Notes under the pieces: generated by a model
What the model was told of the DNA's origin: nothing
What the model saw: only the letters and a program-made list of their open reading frames with translations
Database searches by the model: none
Made by a program: the position numbers and the translations under genes
Origin: Roridomyces roridus
Taxonomy: Eukaryota > Basidiomycota > Agaricomycetes > Agaricales > Mycenaceae
Assembly (NCBI GenBank): GCA_029378245.1
Contig: JARKIF010000014.1
Coordinates: 1,116,001-1,180,000 of the forward strand
DNA: 64,000 bases
Reading direction: 5' to 3'
Shown here: positions 1 to 9,338 of the stretch, one piece after another
Numbering within the stretch: position 1 is the first letter of the stretch
Layout: each line of letters begins with the position of its first letter

Positions 1-900
1 AAACGGGACGAGGAGGTCGACTCCTTTGAAACGACATCGAAACTCGAGTCTATTGTGGAGATCTGTTCCGGCGAGGGTATACCTCTCATCGCATTCCCCG
101 GCCTCACGGGACGCATCAACAACACTTTGGCTCTTCGGTCCCACTTTACCGGCACGCTTTGGGCTCTCCAAGTAACCGATACAACACCCACCGACTCGCT
201 TCCAGCTCAAGCCAACTTCTTCGCCGCCAAAATCCGGGAAAAGCGACCGACCGGTCCTTACCGTATATCAGCGTATTCGGGAATGAGCATCCTCGGTACT
301 GCGGTGGTCAAGGTCCTCGAAGACACCGGAGAGGAGGTTGTACAGCTAACGTACATCGAACACTTTCCCATGATATGGGCTTTGGAGGAGAATCTGCGCT
401 CACTGGCGAGTCCGGATCCCTCTGTATTCGCGGACAGGGCGATGCAGAGTATGATCAATCTATTCCGGCACGATCCTGCTTTTGGACCCGATAGCGCGCA
501 GGTCGCGGAATGGGGATGGGTTCTCGGTGCGCAGTCGGGAGGTTCAAGTTCAGGTTCAAAGGCATCCCCCGTCACCCAGGCGAGTGCAGCCCAATTGAAG
601 AACGTCGTCGTCACCCCGCTCGTCCGATTCCTTTCGGAGTTTTATCCCCCAGAACAAGACCAAAGTCACGATGGATTCGTCCAGTCGTTGGCCAATTGGG
701 TTTCCTCAGTAAAGGCTCCCATTACTTTGATCACTGCCGAATTTGGCTTGGTTGCTACGTTGCCCCCTGCAGCAAAGCAGCGGTGGTCTGATCTCGGCGT
801 GCATTTATGCAGCAAGCCAGTGAAGCACCATATCGTTCCAAAAACGGGTCATTTTGGGATACTCGCCGATAAGCAAACATCCATGCTCCTACAAGAGTAG
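1..900 (+). CDS. C-terminal thioesterase domain of a large synthase (5' truncated)
   Basis: The frame is open from base 1, so this is the 3' end of a longer gene; the stop is TAG at 898-900. The last ~300 residues read as an alpha/beta-hydrolase thioesterase of the PKS/NRPS/FAS type. After a short linker come the strand 'PLIAFPGLTG', the segment 'LWALQVTDTTP', and 'RPTGPYRISAYSGMS', in which the nucleophile elbow is A-Y-S-G-M and the Ser is the predicted catalytic residue. A C-terminal 'KTGHFGIL' supplies the predicted catalytic His. The family releases or hydrolyses the thioester-bound chain from a carrier domain. The wording resembles thioesterases at the end of basidiomycete polyketide synthases, but the parent enzyme lies outside the window, so PKS versus NRPS-like is inference. 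An A-rich motif with AATAAA lies just after the stop. Confidence 0.7.
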   Translation, partial: KRDEEVDSFETTSKLESIVEICSGEGIPLIAFPGLTGRINNTLALRSHFTGTLWALQVTDTTPTDSLPAQANFFAAKIREKRPTGPYRISAYSGMSILGTAVVKVLEDTGEEVVQLTYIEHFPMIWALEENLRSLASPDPSVFADRAMQSMINLFRHDPAFGPDSAQVAEWGWVLGAQSGGSSSGSKASPVTQASAAQLKNVVVTPLVRFLSEFYPPEQDQSHDGFVQSLANWVSSVKAPITLITAEFGLVATLPPAAKQRWSDLGVHLCSKPVKHHIVPKTGHFGILADKQTSMLLQE

Positions 901-1153
901 TTCTCCAAAACCATGCCTATATTAACAAGCTCAATAAAATACATCGTGTGGTATGCAATAAACAAGGGGTGTACTAGTAGTCGATACAAACAAGAACGTA
1001 TGCGGGTAGGGGACGCGGGTGGTGTGGAGGTGGTAGTTGATACAAGGGTAGGTAGTAATGGCATGTGCGTATTGCATGAGTGAAAAGAGGACATACAAAA
1101 CATTTATTTCGGGAGGAATCAATCCATCCACCTTCGTCGAGTCGTTGGTCCAG

Positions 1154-2434
1154 TCATAGTAATTTTGGGTTCATGAAAAGCAGATCAATCGGCGCGCCGG
1201 CGGAACAGTGTCCGCAGGTTGCGCACGGAAGACTTGTGCGGGGGCGGGGGTGCCCATGCGCGTGCAAGCCCGGCGAGACGGGCGACAGCGCCAGAGGGGA
1301 AACAGGCCCTGAGACAGGAAGGGGTGAAGGCGCGAACGAGGCCGCGAAAAAGTCGTTGCGAGCGTGAGGATGTGGGCGAGCGAGTTTGAGCGGTGGGGGA
1401 GCAGGGCGGCGACGAGCACTGCCCTTGGAATTAGGCGTGGGCTCAGCTGCTACAGCAGGAGCAGCAGCAAAGGCATCAAGCTGGGCAGGTTTGCGGAGGT
1501 GTGGGGCAGGGCGGCGGCGAGCAGGAAGGGCGAGGATGGTGGTGGCACCGCGGCGATGAGGCGGGAAGGCAGCGATCAGAGCATCGTCGTCAGCGGGCTG
1601 CACGAGGAAGCGCGCGTCGAGATCCGAGTCCTGAGTCGATACACTCCCACGGCGCTCTTCGCCACCGTTCTCCTTGCCACTGAATTGCACCCAGTCATCC
1701 GATCCAACGTCGTGCTCACCATCGAGCAGATGGGCAAACTCCCATTCCTCCTCGGCATCCCACCAGATACCGCCGTTGGCATCGCGGAAGACGGTGCCGA
1801 CACCGACGCCGGGACCAGCGGCCTTGGCTTGGTGAGCGAGCACGCGCTTCGCATGGGACTCGAGAGAGCCACCATCAGCAAACTGCATGAGCGCGAGCTC
1901 GTTCGCAAGTGGCGCTGGGCGGGGTGCAGTGTGCTTGGCATAAGTCTTGGCCTTGTTGGCAAAGAGCTTTGGTGTAGTGGGGGGCATGGGGGGCACTGGA
2001 GGGACGGCAGAGACAGATTTGGCTCGTGAGCGCGTAAGGGCGGAGAGAGAGCGGAAGTGCTTGAGCACGCGACTGGGTTTAGTCGGGGAGGCCGGGACGG
2101 GTGGGATCGGGATCTGGGCGACACAGGCCGACTTGGGAGAAGCCGCGGCAGCGATGAAGAAGGACGAGTACCCGAGGGTCGTCAGATCGAACTGCTTCCC
2201 GGCGGTGCTGGGAGTATCGATGAGCGTGATGAACGAGGCAGAGCCTGGGGGTGCAGGGCCGTGGCTGATAGACGGACTACGGCGGGGAGAAGAGGGAGAG
2301 CCTGGCTGAACGCGCGCTGCCCAAGCAAGGATGGCCGAGTTTGAGCGGTGACGGCGAGGCGGGGTGGTTATGGGGAGGAGAACCTGGACAGGGGCAACTG
2401 GAGCAGAGGTTTTAATGGACATCTGGGAGCCCAA
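1154..2434 (-). CDS. Uncharacterised proline/alanine-rich protein
   Basis: A single uninterrupted 426-codon frame on the minus strand; a second Met sits five codons in. The composition is rich in Pro, Ala, Ser and Arg (many SPxxSP and RRRPAP stretches), typical of a disordered, possibly phosphorylated protein. One ordered-looking patch lies near residues 185-245: 'LMQFADGGSLESHAKRV' followed by 'RDANGGIWWDAEEEWEFAHLL'-like sequence rich in Trp and acidic residues. The C-terminus has a 'CATCGHC' CxxCxxC cluster. I recall similar proteins in agaricomycetes, but no function is known to me. The long plus-strand frames across this GC-rich gene are shadows. No introns are evident. Confidence 0.6.
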   Translation of the reverse strand: MGSQMSIKTSAPVAPVQVLLPITTPPRRHRSNSAILAWAARVQPGSPSSPRRSPSISHGPAPPGSASFITLIDTPSTAGKQFDLTTLGYSSFFIAAAASPKSACVAQIPIPPVPASPTKPSRVLKHFRSLSALTRSRAKSVSAVPPVPPMPPTTPKLFANKAKTYAKHTAPRPAPLANELALMQFADGGSLESHAKRVLAHQAKAAGPGVGVGTVFRDANGGIWWDAEEEWEFAHLLDGEHDVGSDDWVQFSGKENGGEERRGSVSTQDSDLDARFLVQPADDDALIAAFPPHRRGATTILALPARRRPAPHLRKPAQLDAFAAAPAVAAEPTPNSKGSARRRPAPPPLKLARPHPHARNDFFAASFAPSPLPVSGPVSPLALSPVSPGLHAHGHPRPRTSLPCATCGHCSAGAPIDLLFMNPKLL

Positions 2435-4092
2435 ATGAGTACAAGGGCGCGGACAAAGCAGCGCTGGAACACACCGTAAAATGATCGGGTAAGGTAAGAA
2501 AAGACAGTGAGGCAGTGGAGTGGGCGTTAAATCGTGAGGAGGCTAGCTCTGGATGGATGGTTAGCACTCCAGCCGACCCCGCTTCTTATACCGAAAGGAC
2601 AACAAAAGGATGCTAACGGGACAATTGAGGTGGAAGTACAAGCACAGGCATTATGCCTCCGCGTGTTGCGCCGTGTTTGTACACCAGTTCTATTGTCGCT
2701 CGCTACCTCATTGTACCCCGCTTACCCCCGTTCTGGAACAAGGTCCTGTTGCCAACAACAAGAAGCTTCCAAGAAGCTGCGCCATGACTCGGGACGATGG
2801 CCATGGTGGAGAATAAGACAACGATTGCCTTTTTCGTGCAGCTGCCTCGATCAACCATTTTGCCTCCGTTCTGTGGGCGCGGGGAATCTTTTTTGTTACC
2901 TCCAGGCGCTGCGATTCTTTACCAGATGTCTACGGCCATGATTCATCTTCGCCGCCATCACCTGATAATGCCTAATTGTGTCCTTGTCCATTACTCGGCC
3001 TCCGCCCAGATACAAGAATCATTTTTGTCTTGTACTACTCCCCGACGTGCGACCCGCCCATACGTTTTATCCCACATCTCCTCCAGGGGCATTTGATAGT
3101 TCGTTGTCCAGCTCTATAGTTCTTGTAACGGATGCAACGGACCATTGTTTCGCCAAGATGTCAATCCACGTCGGCCAGAGATTCCATTCCCGCACTCCAC
3201 TTGAAGTTTCTGTTCAGAATGATAATAAAGCCTATCTTGGGTACAAGGCTCGTTTTTGTTTTCATCCAGTAGTAGCCACTCGAACTCATGCATTCCCTCC
3301 CAGAATCAAGCTCCGTCTTTCTCGCCAGCCACCTCGCTGGCGACCCTGCCAGCCACTACGACCTCGTTTGTGTCCAAGAGTGTTGTCAGCCTCCCGTCAG
3401 CCACCCACTCTCCTCCCATCCAGCCACTTCACGCAGCGACGCAGCCGCCCTCCCCGAAATTGCCAGCCACATGTCGAGGCGTAGCCACTCAAACACTCCT
3501 TGCATCCTCTCTCCCAGACTCAGTCTCTCAGTGACGCCCAATGCAATCAACAAATCGATCGCTGCCAGCCACCGCGACCTGGTACTTACTTCGCATCCAA
3601 GAGTGTTGTCAACTTCCTTCCCATCCAGCGACCTCACGATCGTCAAGTCGGCAGCCGCTCTCCCCGAAATTTGCCAGCCACTCCCATCTTTCGCCTGCTC
3701 ATCTTTGTTTCAGTCAAGGTCGTGCGCTCTTTCACCTTGCGATCCACCACCAGTCGGCGACATCTCTTCGCCTCGGCTTGGGTATACCTCATCGGCTGTG
3801 GTCAGCCTCCCGTCAGCCACGCGCTTTCTCGCCCATCCTCCAGCGACCACCCTACACGAAATTGCGAGCCACTCCCATGCACCGTCTCTCATTACGTCTT
3901 CTACGCCAAGCAGCAATCCGCCGGTCGTCGGCATCCCTTCACTGATCTCACCAGCTTTGGACTTCTCAGTGACGAGCAGCGCATGCAGTACGGCCTTCAT
4001 CCTTGATCCATGATCGTCTGAGCTACGCTCCGATCCTCCTCAAAAGTGCAGACGCGGGCCCCGATTTAAATGGCATGACAGCTTTGTATTCT
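2435..4092. other. Gene-poor stretch upstream of the proline-rich gene
   Basis: This 1.6-kb stretch holds no frame with a recognisable protein. The left part, next to the start of the minus-strand proline-rich gene, is presumably its promoter. The right part (about 3330-3880) is the degenerate CCAGCCAC-rich repeat listed separately. Several overlapping open frames between 3250 and 4010 are by-products of that CT-rich repeat. Confidence 0.6.
3325..3885. repeat. Three degenerate ~200-bp tandem units rich in GCCAGCCAC
   Basis: Three imperfect copies occur in direct orientation. Landmark 1 is 'GTTGTCAGCCTCCCGTCAGC' near 3381, a diverged form near 3606 and 'GTGGTCAGCCTCCCGTCAGC' near 3798. Landmark 2 is 'CGAAATTGCCAGCCAC' near 3455, then near 3665 and near 3858. 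Spacing is therefore about 190-225 bp. Short GCCAGCCAC and CCAGCGAC words recur inside each unit. The units lack a shared coding frame and have no transposon-like ends that I can see. Confidence 0.6.
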
Positions 4093-5700
4093 TTACCTGT
4101 ACATTGGACGAGTAGCATACGACCATGCATTTATGGATCTCTCTGCATCTTTACGCGACTGCAGCACAAGGCTCAGTCCATCCTTTGCGAGTGCATCCAG
4201 TTCGGCAAGCGTCAAGGGATCAGGAGATGGACCCTGTATCGTCACAAAGGCAGCAGCGCCGAGGACACTGCCTGGGCCTCGACGAGCCCGGAGCATCCTG
4301 GCGAAGAGGGGATAATCGACCCCAAAACGAGCTTCGGTGCCGAGGGAGATGTCCTTCAGCTGAGGCGCAATGCCACGAGCCAACATGCTCAGGTGAGCCC
4401 CGATGGAAGAAGCCAGAATGTTGTCGTCGAAATTGCGAATGTCACGAGAGGTGAACACTAGCAAGATGCGGTTCAAGAACGTGTGCTTTTCGAGGATTTT
4501 TTTGGTCATCTCGGCGTCGAGCAGCCCTTCAAGAAGAAGCTGTTGCGGTTTGCAAGAGCAACGAACGAGGAAGGCATCCAGCCCGGCTAGTTCTTCGTCC
4601 TCGGCTACTATAAAGCCTATCTCGGACAGAATGGGAGCCTGGAGGTAGCGCAGGACCTCCTGGGAGCTGACGTAGAGGCGCTGCAGTTGCGGGAGATCGA
4701 TAACTTGATCAGGAGAAGCTTCCGGCCAGTCTGTATCATCAGAGCTGACGGTTACCCTGGCCTCGACGAGATTGGAGGCGAGCTTCAGCACAGAATGATG
4801 CATCTCCCATGGACAGTCTACAGCGTAGGCCGTAAGCTGATGCGCAGCCAAAGGGACGGGCAAAAAGTCTCCCAATGTCACATCGACAAGGCGATATGCC
4901 GTCTGGAAGCAATCGAAAGCATGCTCTCCTACTTGGTGATCGTCAATCCTTGCATCCCATGTGACGCACAAATTGGAGAGTGAAGGAAGGCGACCACGGA
5001 GCGCAGCCAAATGAGGAACCAAATTTGTCGTCAGGTTCTCAATCTCGAAGACCTCCCAGCGAGCGGAATGCAGGGACAAGAACTGGAACATTTCGACTTG
5101 AGCGCCGTGATTACGCTTTGCAGATCCGGCGAAATAGACGTCGAGCATCCGTGTCCCGGCGCGATCGACCTGAGTCCAAACCATCCGCAGTGGCTGTCCG
5201 AATCCCTCAGAGTAGTCGACGCTGACTCTCGACCACAGCGAAGGAGTTGAGATTGAGATTGTTCTCCAACGGCTGCTAACCTGCGTCAAGACCCACGGGC
5301 TTTGTTTCAGCGCAGACACGTAACCATCCCTCTCGTCCTGGCCCAGCGGTAGCGTCCATAGAAATATTTCCATAAGGACCTCGGGAGGCATCCGCCTCAA
5401 TGGCGACACAATGGGGGCGTGCAGCGCGTGGTATTCAGCCAATTCCGTTTGCTCTGTGTTTAGCTGTTCCAGCCGGTCCCTAAGTCGGGACATCTCGTCG
5501 TCTATGCACTCCAACCGCGCAGCAACTTTCGAGACCAATGGCTGCATGTAAGCCAATTCCGCGCTATCGGGGGGCTCATTCGATTTGAGGAGGCGCTGGC
5601 ACCGAACTATAGTCCACGGTGTCGCGACGGGGAGAGTGGGGTCCAATGGGTCTTCCTTTGAGAAGGTCAAGGCACCACACTGCGAACATCGAGACGTCAT
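4093..5700 (-). CDS. F-box-like protein, copy 1 of 5
   Basis: An intronless protein of about 535 residues. I start it at the Met of 'MTSRCSQCG' (5700) because the paralogues in this window begin with the same M-x-x-C-x-Q-C-G motif; the frame stays open to a Met at 5862. Order of parts: N-terminal CxxCG pair; 'WTIVRCQRLLKSNEPPDSAE'; a short coiled coil (residues ~75-105); F-box-like core 'SPLRRMPPEVLMEIFLWTLP'; then leucine-rich-repeat-like sequence to the end. Such proteins are expected to recruit substrates to SCF ubiquitin ligases through Skp1; the substrate is unknown. It is the most diverged of the five copies here and its frame is intact. Confidence 0.75.
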   Translation of the reverse strand: MTSRCSQCGALTFSKEDPLDPTLPVATPWTIVRCQRLLKSNEPPDSAELAYMQPLVSKVAARLECIDDEMSRLRDRLEQLNTEQTELAEYHALHAPIVSPLRRMPPEVLMEIFLWTLPLGQDERDGYVSALKQSPWVLTQVSSRWRTISISTPSLWSRVSVDYSEGFGQPLRMVWTQVDRAGTRMLDVYFAGSAKRNHGAQVEMFQFLSLHSARWEVFEIENLTTNLVPHLAALRGRLPSLSNLCVTWDARIDDHQVGEHAFDCFQTAYRLVDVTLGDFLPVPLAAHQLTAYAVDCPWEMHHSVLKLASNLVEARVTVSSDDTDWPEASPDQVIDLPQLQRLYVSSQEVLRYLQAPILSEIGFIVAEDEELAGLDAFLVRCSCKPQQLLLEGLLDAEMTKKILEKHTFLNRILLVFTSRDIRNFDDNILASSIGAHLSMLARGIAPQLKDISLGTEARFGVDYPLFARMLRARRGPGSVLGAAAFVTIQGPSPDPLTLAELDALAKDGLSLVLQSRKDAERSINAWSYATRPMYR

Positions 5701-5931
5701 CTGAGAGATTGAAAATTGAGCGTTGGCCATAGTACCAAGCACGGATTTACCTTCCCAGTAGTCGCTCAGATTCCTGGACAACGCAGAGAAATGCGAGTTG
5801 CGCGTATCACGAGCGTGCAGAAAGTCGGGGTTCAAAAATGAGCGGAGGAGATAAGGGGACATCGCGTGTCGGCGTTGCGGCTCAGGTCACTCCAAGAAAC
5901 ACAATGTAAGTACATATGTAACGACCACCCC

Positions 5932-7568
5932 TCACTTGAACCGCTTCCAAGCATGCTTCTCATACCCAATCATGCGATGTCTGCGTCTCGTGGGTCTACA
6001 AAGACAGGTGAGCTCAAGATGAAGCTGCACACTACGAATGGAAACATACAGAACGGGAACACGCGGCTCGACAAGTGCACGCTGCTGTAAACTCGTGAAG
6101 CGATCTCTGAACAGATTCCCCTCGGGCTTCATTACCGTTAGCCAATATGTACAGCGGCACAAAAAGGAGATGACGCACCTTGAGCCCACGCAGACTTTCG
6201 CTCAAATCTTCACCGAGCTGCACGTCCACCCGCTCTGCGGGAACTTTGTGTTTCCCCAGCTTTTGGCCCGCAAGGCCACGCTTCAGCTTCTCTTGCAGAG
6301 CCGCACGTCTCAGGGCATGTGCCTGCTCCCGTGCAGATATTGTGCTGTCTGCATTGCGCCGGAGAAGCTTGTAGCTGTGAATAATTTGCTGCTCGTTCTT
6401 CCGGCGGGCTTTTTCGGCGAGCGCGCGTTTCTAGAAAAAGATATTAACCCTCGAAAAAGAGCGAGAGGGGAGGACAAACCTCGGCAAGTATTCTGGCGGC
6501 CTTGTTGCGCTGAGCCTTGGTTTTCCGTGCCGGCATCTTTTTCGGGATATCGTCAGTCTCGACGGCATCTTCCCCGTCGTCGGGCCCCGGCGTGGCAATG
6601 TCCAACTTCATGCCAGATGGCACCCCCGGAATAGCCACCTCCCCATTGCCGCTCTGCTTCGCCTGGTCGATCTTGATTTTGGTCTCAGCGAGCTTGGCCT
6701 CCTTTGCAACCCGCTTCTCCTCGATGTCGGCCGCTTTGATCAGAAGTTCGTTATGTGCGTCTGCTGGAGGGTTGTAGGAAGTGCCCTGGTGAGGCTCGAG
6801 GATCGCCGGAACCTCGATTTTATCGCGGGGATTGGAATGGACTGGGGGCTACAGACAGATTAAAAGAGTAAATAGCGTTTGAAAACAGTCAACGCACCTT
6901 TATTTTCTTCGCCTGCACTATCTCCAACCCATCCTTAATCTCTACCTCTTCTTCCGGGGCCCACGCATCGTACGTCCCGCTAGCTTTGACAGCCTCGCTC
7001 AGCTCAAGGGTGGCGCTCCCAGCACCGAGTTCGGTGGGGTCCATAACGACATTAAATGGCCCCCTCCGAGGACGCTTGCTAATCCTCAGCAACCGGTCCT
7101 TGTCTTCGGCGCTCAGCGGAGACTTGCGCTTTGTCGCAGTGGTCCTTGACATCACAGCGGGAACGGCTGAGCGCTGAGCAAGTATTTTAGCAGCCGTGGT
7201 TTGCGAGCTTTTGAAGCTGAGAGTTTTCCGGGCTGAAAGCAAGTTAGGCCACAGGGTTGAGGAGTGCTGGGGAGACGGACTTTTATCGTCTCCTTTGACA
7301 TCTACCACGAAAAGTTGGTCGTCCTGCTGCTTGTGTAGATATGTGCTATCAAGAGGTCAGGTTGAAAGCACACGTTTCTTACACGACCTTACCCAGTAGC
7401 ACGCTCCTCCGACCGTAGTTCTTCAAGCCCCGCCTCGACATCTTGGATGTCCACATTTTTTCTCCAGGCTTTCTTGCCTTTTCGGCTGGACTGGTTGAGT
7501 TGTGAAGGAGCCCCGATTGCGGATTTGACTGGCTTCTTGGTTTCCGAGGCTTGAGCGGCCTTGGGCAT
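5932..7568 (-). CDS. NOP53: Ribosome biogenesis protein NOP53 (GLTSCR2 family)
   Basis: Seven exons read on the minus strand: 7568-7393, 7345-7281, 7232-6898, 6848-6480, 6430-6179, 6126-6050 and 5995-5932, giving 445 residues; introns are 47-54 nt with GT-AG ends. Family signatures appear in order: N-terminal 'SRKGKKAWRKNVDI'; 'LFVVDVKGD'; 'ILAQRSAVPAV'; 'GTSYNPPADAHNELL'; 'KTKAQRNKAARILAE'; 'PEGNLFRDRFTSLQQRALVE'; and the C-terminal 'YEKHAWKRFK'. NOP53 is a nucleolar 60S assembly factor that helps recruit the exosome helicase Mtr4 for ITS2 processing (family knowledge). I start at 'MPKAAQAS', not at the open frame extending to 7790, because the family begins there and the 149 bp to the divergent DUF829 gene would be a shared promoter. 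A dead copy of its first exon lies near 11.3 kb. Confidence 0.9.
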
Positions 7569-7717
7569 TGCGAACAGTGGAAAAGAGAGAAATGCGACTG
7601 CCATTTTCGGAACTAATCCGGCCATCACGGCGCCACTTTTCGCTTTCTTCAACCACTGAGTATGCTTAAAGGGAACTCTATATGCTCTTCGGCACTCAGT
7701 CTCTCCCCCATCCTGAG
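7569..7717. promoter_or_regulatory. Bidirectional promoter between NOP53 and DUF829 copy A
   Basis: Only 149 bp separate the divergent start codons of NOP53 (minus) and the first DUF829 gene (plus), so both promoters must lie here or overlap the 5' exons. A recognisably similar stretch recurs at about 11450-11619, between the dead NOP53 fragment and DUF829 copy C, so the promoter was duplicated with its genes. No TATA box was identified with confidence. Confidence 0.5.
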
Positions 7718-8787
7718 ATGGAGCGCCAGCCTGTCGCCGTGAACTCGATAGTTCATTATCTACCTGCGCTTGCGAATGGCAAGGACTCACCGACGGACTC
7801 AGTCGACCCCCAGTGCGTGTTGAATTGAGAATTTAAACCTTTCTGAACTCAGCGTCGCACCAGGCTTATCCTGATTTTTTCTTGGAGTAAGTTCAAGCCA
7901 GTCTTGGTTCAAACTTCCATTCAACTCGTCCAGTGGATGGCCAGCTCCGCCACATCATGAAATACTCGCAGAAATACTCGGCCTTGTTCCCGTCTGCAGC
8001 TCAGATCATCATCCAGGCCGATAAGGCTGCGTGCTATACGGGAAGCTCCAATATGAATGTGCATCTCAGACTTCCCGTCTCTTACCCTGCTATTCACTCC
8101 AAATTCACTCCCTACTCAGATGAGGCGCATACACCCTGTTGTCAAGCTTATGGTGCAAAACGGCCTACTTTCCGAACATCCGCCTCGCATGCTTTTCCAC
8201 GCATTTTCTGGAGGTGATACGGCAGCGTTAGAGGTCAAGAGAGACACTGAATATCTTCTTCAGGAGGGGCATGTCAGCTTCTCTGGCTCGCCCGCGCTCT
8301 CCGAGATATAACACCACCCAAGAAAACATCGACAGGGATCATCTTTGACTCTGTACCAGGCACTTTCAACTGCAGGACTATAACTCGATTCACGATTCCT
8401 CCGTCCCCGACCTTATACCAAACGCTGCTGGGCTCGTTCAGCGTAGTCCGCTTGTGGACCTTGAACGAGGTGTATCCGTGGCTCTACATCCGACCCGGCA
8501 CCGTGCATCAATTCATCCACGACGGAATGAATCATCCGAGAATGCTCGAATGGACCGACTCCGTCACGCCTAGGTTGTATCTTTATTCGGACGCGGACTA
8601 CTTGATGCAGGTGGCCTCAGTTCGGGCGCATATTGCTGGAGTTCGGAAGGCTGGGATGATGAACGTGAGTGCAGAGGAGTTTCGGGGGTCGGAGCATGTC
8701 CAGCATGCGCACAAGGATCCGGAGAGGTATTGGGGCGCTGTTAGGCAGTTGTGGGCTGATGTTGTCCAGCCAAAAGCCAAACTTTAG
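7718..8787 (+). CDS. DUF829/TMEM53-like alpha/beta hydrolase-fold protein, copy A
   Basis: Five exons: 7718-7812, 7864-7886 (23-nt micro-exon), 7934-8058, 8120-8213 and 8264-8787; 286 residues. The exon pattern is identical in copies B and C, which supports it strongly. Motifs: 'LILIFSWMDGQ' across the micro-exon; 'HIMKYSQKYSALFPSAAQI'; 'PPRMLFHAFSGGG' (the elbow region of the fold); 'TGIIFDSVPGTF'; 'PRLYLYSDADYLMQ' (the position of the acid residue); and the C-terminal 'KDPERYWGAVRQLW'. These match the DUF829 (PF05705) family, which includes the animal nuclear-envelope protein TMEM53. Its enzymatic activity is not established. Copy A is intact and its last ~470 bp are nearly identical to copy C. 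Confidence 0.85.
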
Positions 8788-9180
8788 TGGACGTTGAGTG
8801 AATCGATTCTTGCTCTGGAATCTGGATTAACGGCTTGGCTCGCCGAGCCTTGAGTGTCACGGAACATGCCAATCCCTGGGCTACTCTCTGTTTCAACTTT
8901 GTTTTGTGCCCCACGAACTTGGCTCGGCTCGGAAGGAGTTTCGCGGATCCAGCATGTTTACAGGGACCGGAAAGGTATTGGGGTGCTGTGAGGCGGGTTG
9001 AGAGACGTTCGCAAGCCAACAGCCAGCTTTAGTGGATGCTGAGTAAATCGAATCTTACTCTGGAATTTTCACGGCTTCACTCCCCGAGCGCTGAGTGTCA
9101 CGGAACGTGCCAATCCTCGGGCTGCTCTCTGTTTCAACTCTGTTTTGTGCCCCACGAACTTGGCTAGGGCTCGGCGACCT
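8788..9180. repeat. Two-copy ~240-bp direct repeat derived from the DUF829 3' flank
   Basis: After copy A, the stretch beginning at 8788 (TGGACGTTGAGTGAATCG...) recurs from 9033 (TGGATGCTGAGTAAATCG...). Both copies continue with 'GAGTGTCACGGAAC' (about 8851 and 9093) and 'TTGTGCCCCACGAACTTGGC' (about 8905 and 9148). Between them, about 8939-9032, is a decayed copy of the DUF829 3' end: 'GGAAAGGTATTGGGGTGCTG' followed by a degraded tail ending in CTTTAG. This is a scar of one or more extra DUF829 duplications. The rest of the gap up to 9338 holds no gene and presumably contains the copy B promoter. Confidence 0.7.
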
Positions 9181-9338
9181 TTCGAACTTCTCCCACGCGA
9201 CAATAGTAACTGCCGCGTATTGCAGCGGGTAGTATTGTCCGCACAAGTTCCACTAGTACTACATAAAGGGGGTTGTTTGCTTCATTCACTCTGTCATAGA
9301 CTCCGTCTTCGGCGCTGCATCCACCCTGTTTGCCTGGG

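Noticed and set aside
1364..2029. Long plus-strand open frame (221 codons) opposite the proline-rich gene
   Set aside because: GC-rich antisense shadow; composition (Gly/Arg runs) mirrors the Pro/Ala-rich minus frame and no motif is present.
5701..5862. Earlier start for F-box-like copy 1
   Set aside because: The open frame extends to 5862, but all paralogues begin at the CxxCG motif, so the extra 54 residues are probably 5' UTR.
7569..7790. NOP53 starting at 7790 (74 extra residues)
   Set aside because: The extra sequence overlaps the divergent DUF829 first exon at 7718, and NOP53 family similarity begins at 'MPKAAQAS'.
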